Source: Orychophragmus violaceus | Taxonomy: Eukaryota; Streptophyta; Magnoliopsida; Brassicales; Brassicaceae | Length of the DNA stretch: 64,000 nt | Direction: 5' to 3' | NCBI GenBank assembly: GCA_030180135.1 | Contig: CM058230.1 | Coordinates: 28,108,067-28,172,066 of the forward strand | Part shown: one piece after another, positions 62,488 through 64,000 of the stretch | Numbering within the stretch: the stretch's first letter is position 1 | How the letters are laid out: each line of letters opens with the position of its first letter | Position numbers and translations under genes: made by a program | The notes under the pieces: model-generated | What the model was told of the DNA's origin: nothing | Seen by the model: only the letters and a program-made list of their open reading frames with translations | The model's database searches: none

Positions 62488-64000
62488 ATATAATTTTTTT
62501 TTTAGAAAATAAGAGAAAACTCAAAAGCCAAGCCCAAAACCTGCTTTCCTTTTTTTGGCCTACAGTTTTCCCCTCTCTCATTCCCTACAAATAAGACCCA
62601 GAAAAACTCATCCTAAATTCTTTCTGGAGAAGCCTTGTCGAGATCTTAGCCATTCGAAGTCCCATTAAACCATCTCCACTTTTTTCTTCCTTTTTCTCAC
62701 TCCAGGTAACTCCCGAAAATCAGATCTAGGCTTTTAAAACCCAAAAATGATTTGATTTTTCCATAACTTTCAAAATATCCCGAATCCCGAGAAAACGAGC
62801 CCACCATTGTGACCAGCTTGACGAGACGAAGCCGGAGCCACAAGCCGTTCGCCGAGACGATGGTGCACGCGCCCCCACGCGCCAGAGAGAAGTCGGGCGC
62901 GTGAGATCCATGCGCGGCCACGCATCGCCGGAGGACCGCCACGCTCCGCCGCCGCAGTCGACCCGAGCCGCCGTTAACAGCCGGAGAGCCGCCGTTGACC
63001 GCTAGAGCCGTCGTTGACCGCCGCCGGAGCTGCCTTTGACCGCCACCGTTGACCGGTTTGGTCTGGTTTAGGCCAGTTCGGTTCGGTTTCCTATTCCAAT
63101 TCGAATTCTATTTTTGGTTTGGTCTGGTCCAATTCTATTTCTGGATCAAATCAATTTTGTTCGGTTTAAACCGGTTTCCAATTTCAATTTTGATTTCAAA
63201 TCCCAGTTTAGTTCGGCTAGGTGGGTTGAGCTGGTTATTTTCAATTGATCATAACTTCCACATCCTAAGCCCGATTTGAGCGAAACGAAAGCCTAATCTA
63301 CTCGATTTTTCGTCCTCTTTCCATATCAGATGTCCGTTTAGGTTAATGGAACTTCTAAGATTACGCTTTTTCCCATTCTTTGGCCAAGGTGAGGCTCGGT
63401 CTTGACCCTTGCTTATCTCATTCAATTCCGGGCGTGAGTCCTTTGTTAATATCGTCTTTCCTAGGTAACGCAGGATAGTAAGGCACCTGATGTGATTGAT
63501 TTTGGATCATAGAATTGCTAGGATACCACTTATACCGAAAGTGTTGATTGTGTGTGACGGACATGTATGAAATAGTATTGTGGTAGGGCCCCCGAAAGGG
63601 TGTTGAGTGGCAGGCCGCATAGCGGAATTGTGCGCATTCTTGAAATCGTCGGAAGGGGTTTTTGGCGAGCCCCCCAAGAGGAAGGGCCGACGGGCCGAAG
63701 AAGTTTGGCCGTGGGTCGATTGTGTGGGCCTTCAAGCTGTTGAAGTGTTCATGAGTGTAAAAGCACGAGTGGACATTAGAATTGCATGGTGAAGCCTTCG
63801 GGCGTGCTTGCAAGGTGATATTAGCTTAGAACTTGTTCTCGTAATTGCGTGGCGTAAGCTGGGATCGCGGGTTCCTTAAATCCTCCTTCGCTAGGTAATT
63901 GTGTTTGAAACAATTACCCAGTCCTCTTTCCCTTTCCTTGTCCCCATTTTTTTTGCAGGTCCGAATGCGAGATTGATCATTCATGTGACGTCATTGGCGG
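62488..64000. other. Unassigned region, possibly part of another element's LTR or leader
   Basis: 62500-62720 has promoter-like composition (CTACAAATAAGACC near 62585). 62810-63055 is GC-rich with repeated GCCGTTGACCG-type words, followed by GGTTTGGTCTGG/CGGTTCGGTTT repeats (63055-63235). From 63350 to the end the sequence is more even in composition, with AG/GTAA words but no convincing frame or domain. It may be an LTR/leader of a gypsy element continuing to the right. I cannot show that from this window. Confidence 0.35.

Noticed and set aside
49964..62510. Target duplication of the whole LINE
   Set aside because: I compared the flank next to the A-tail (about 49940-49964) with the sequence around 62488-62520 and found no convincing match, so the 5' end of the LINE is left undefined.

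Overview
The window is plant nuclear DNA, almost certainly from a Brassicaceae genome (an Arabidopsis or Brassica relative), and reads like pericentromeric or other repeat-rich heterochromatin. The evidence is Athila-type Ty3/gypsy elements with a tRNA-Asp primer site, Ty1/copia elements with an initiator-Met primer site, a Tat/Retand-type gypsy with two RNase H domains and a spliced antisense gene, a Helitron ending in hairpin plus CTAG, a tRNA-derived SINE, LINE remnants and a small hAT element. I see one plausible host gene (49211-49516). I see no rRNA, tRNA or CRISPR locus.

Region 1 (1-41600) is one nest of LTR retrotransposons, resolvable because almost every target-site duplication (TSD) is exact. 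The oldest layer is a decayed minus-strand copia, CopD (36588-about 41600). GypA, an Athila-like element on the plus strand, sits in the CopD 3' region; its 5' LTR lies left of the window and its 3' LTR is 35378-36587. It was then hit four times: by Cop3 (minus strand) at its gag start codon (junction 9371/9372), by Cop2 (plus, 12539-19839, TSD GCTTA) in its second ORF, and by GypB (minus, 21009-33936, TSD ATCGC) at the end of that ORF. Cop3 was in turn hit by Cop1 (plus, 1501-9233, TSD ATAAA). GypB was hit by GypF (minus, 23661-30164, TSD GTCTA) and by a solo LTR, GypG (31740-32924). Cop1 has an open 1325-residue gag-pol frame and may be autonomous. Cop2 is badly decayed inside but has near-identical LTRs. 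GypA, GypB and GypF carry no reverse transcriptase or integrase.

Region 2 (41600-50068) is AT-rich and gene-poor. It holds retroposed sequences with A-tails and TSDs, several extremely short 'tail only' retroposition footprints, a SINE with a 42-base A tract, a 1.3 kb non-autonomous Helitron, and one small gene for a predicted secreted Pro/Gly/Tyr-rich peptide.

Region 3 (50069-61170) is an 11.1 kb Tat/Retand-like gypsy element with TSD AAGCT. Its gag-pol is nearly intact (one in-frame TAG, one frameshift, one TGA). A four-exon gene on the opposite strand, with its own TATA box, lies between pol and the 3' LTR. The element lies in the 3' UTR of an older minus-strand LINE whose body resumes at 61171 and whose A-tail is at 49965-49983. 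That LINE also carries a 499 bp hAT element (61561-62059). The last 1.5 kb is unassigned.

The most unusual signal is a short module built on CGATCGATGCA, nearly always in pairs about 19-21 bp apart. It recurs in LTRs, leaders, coding spacers and 3' regions of both copia and gypsy elements here, two superfamilies that should share no such sequence by descent.
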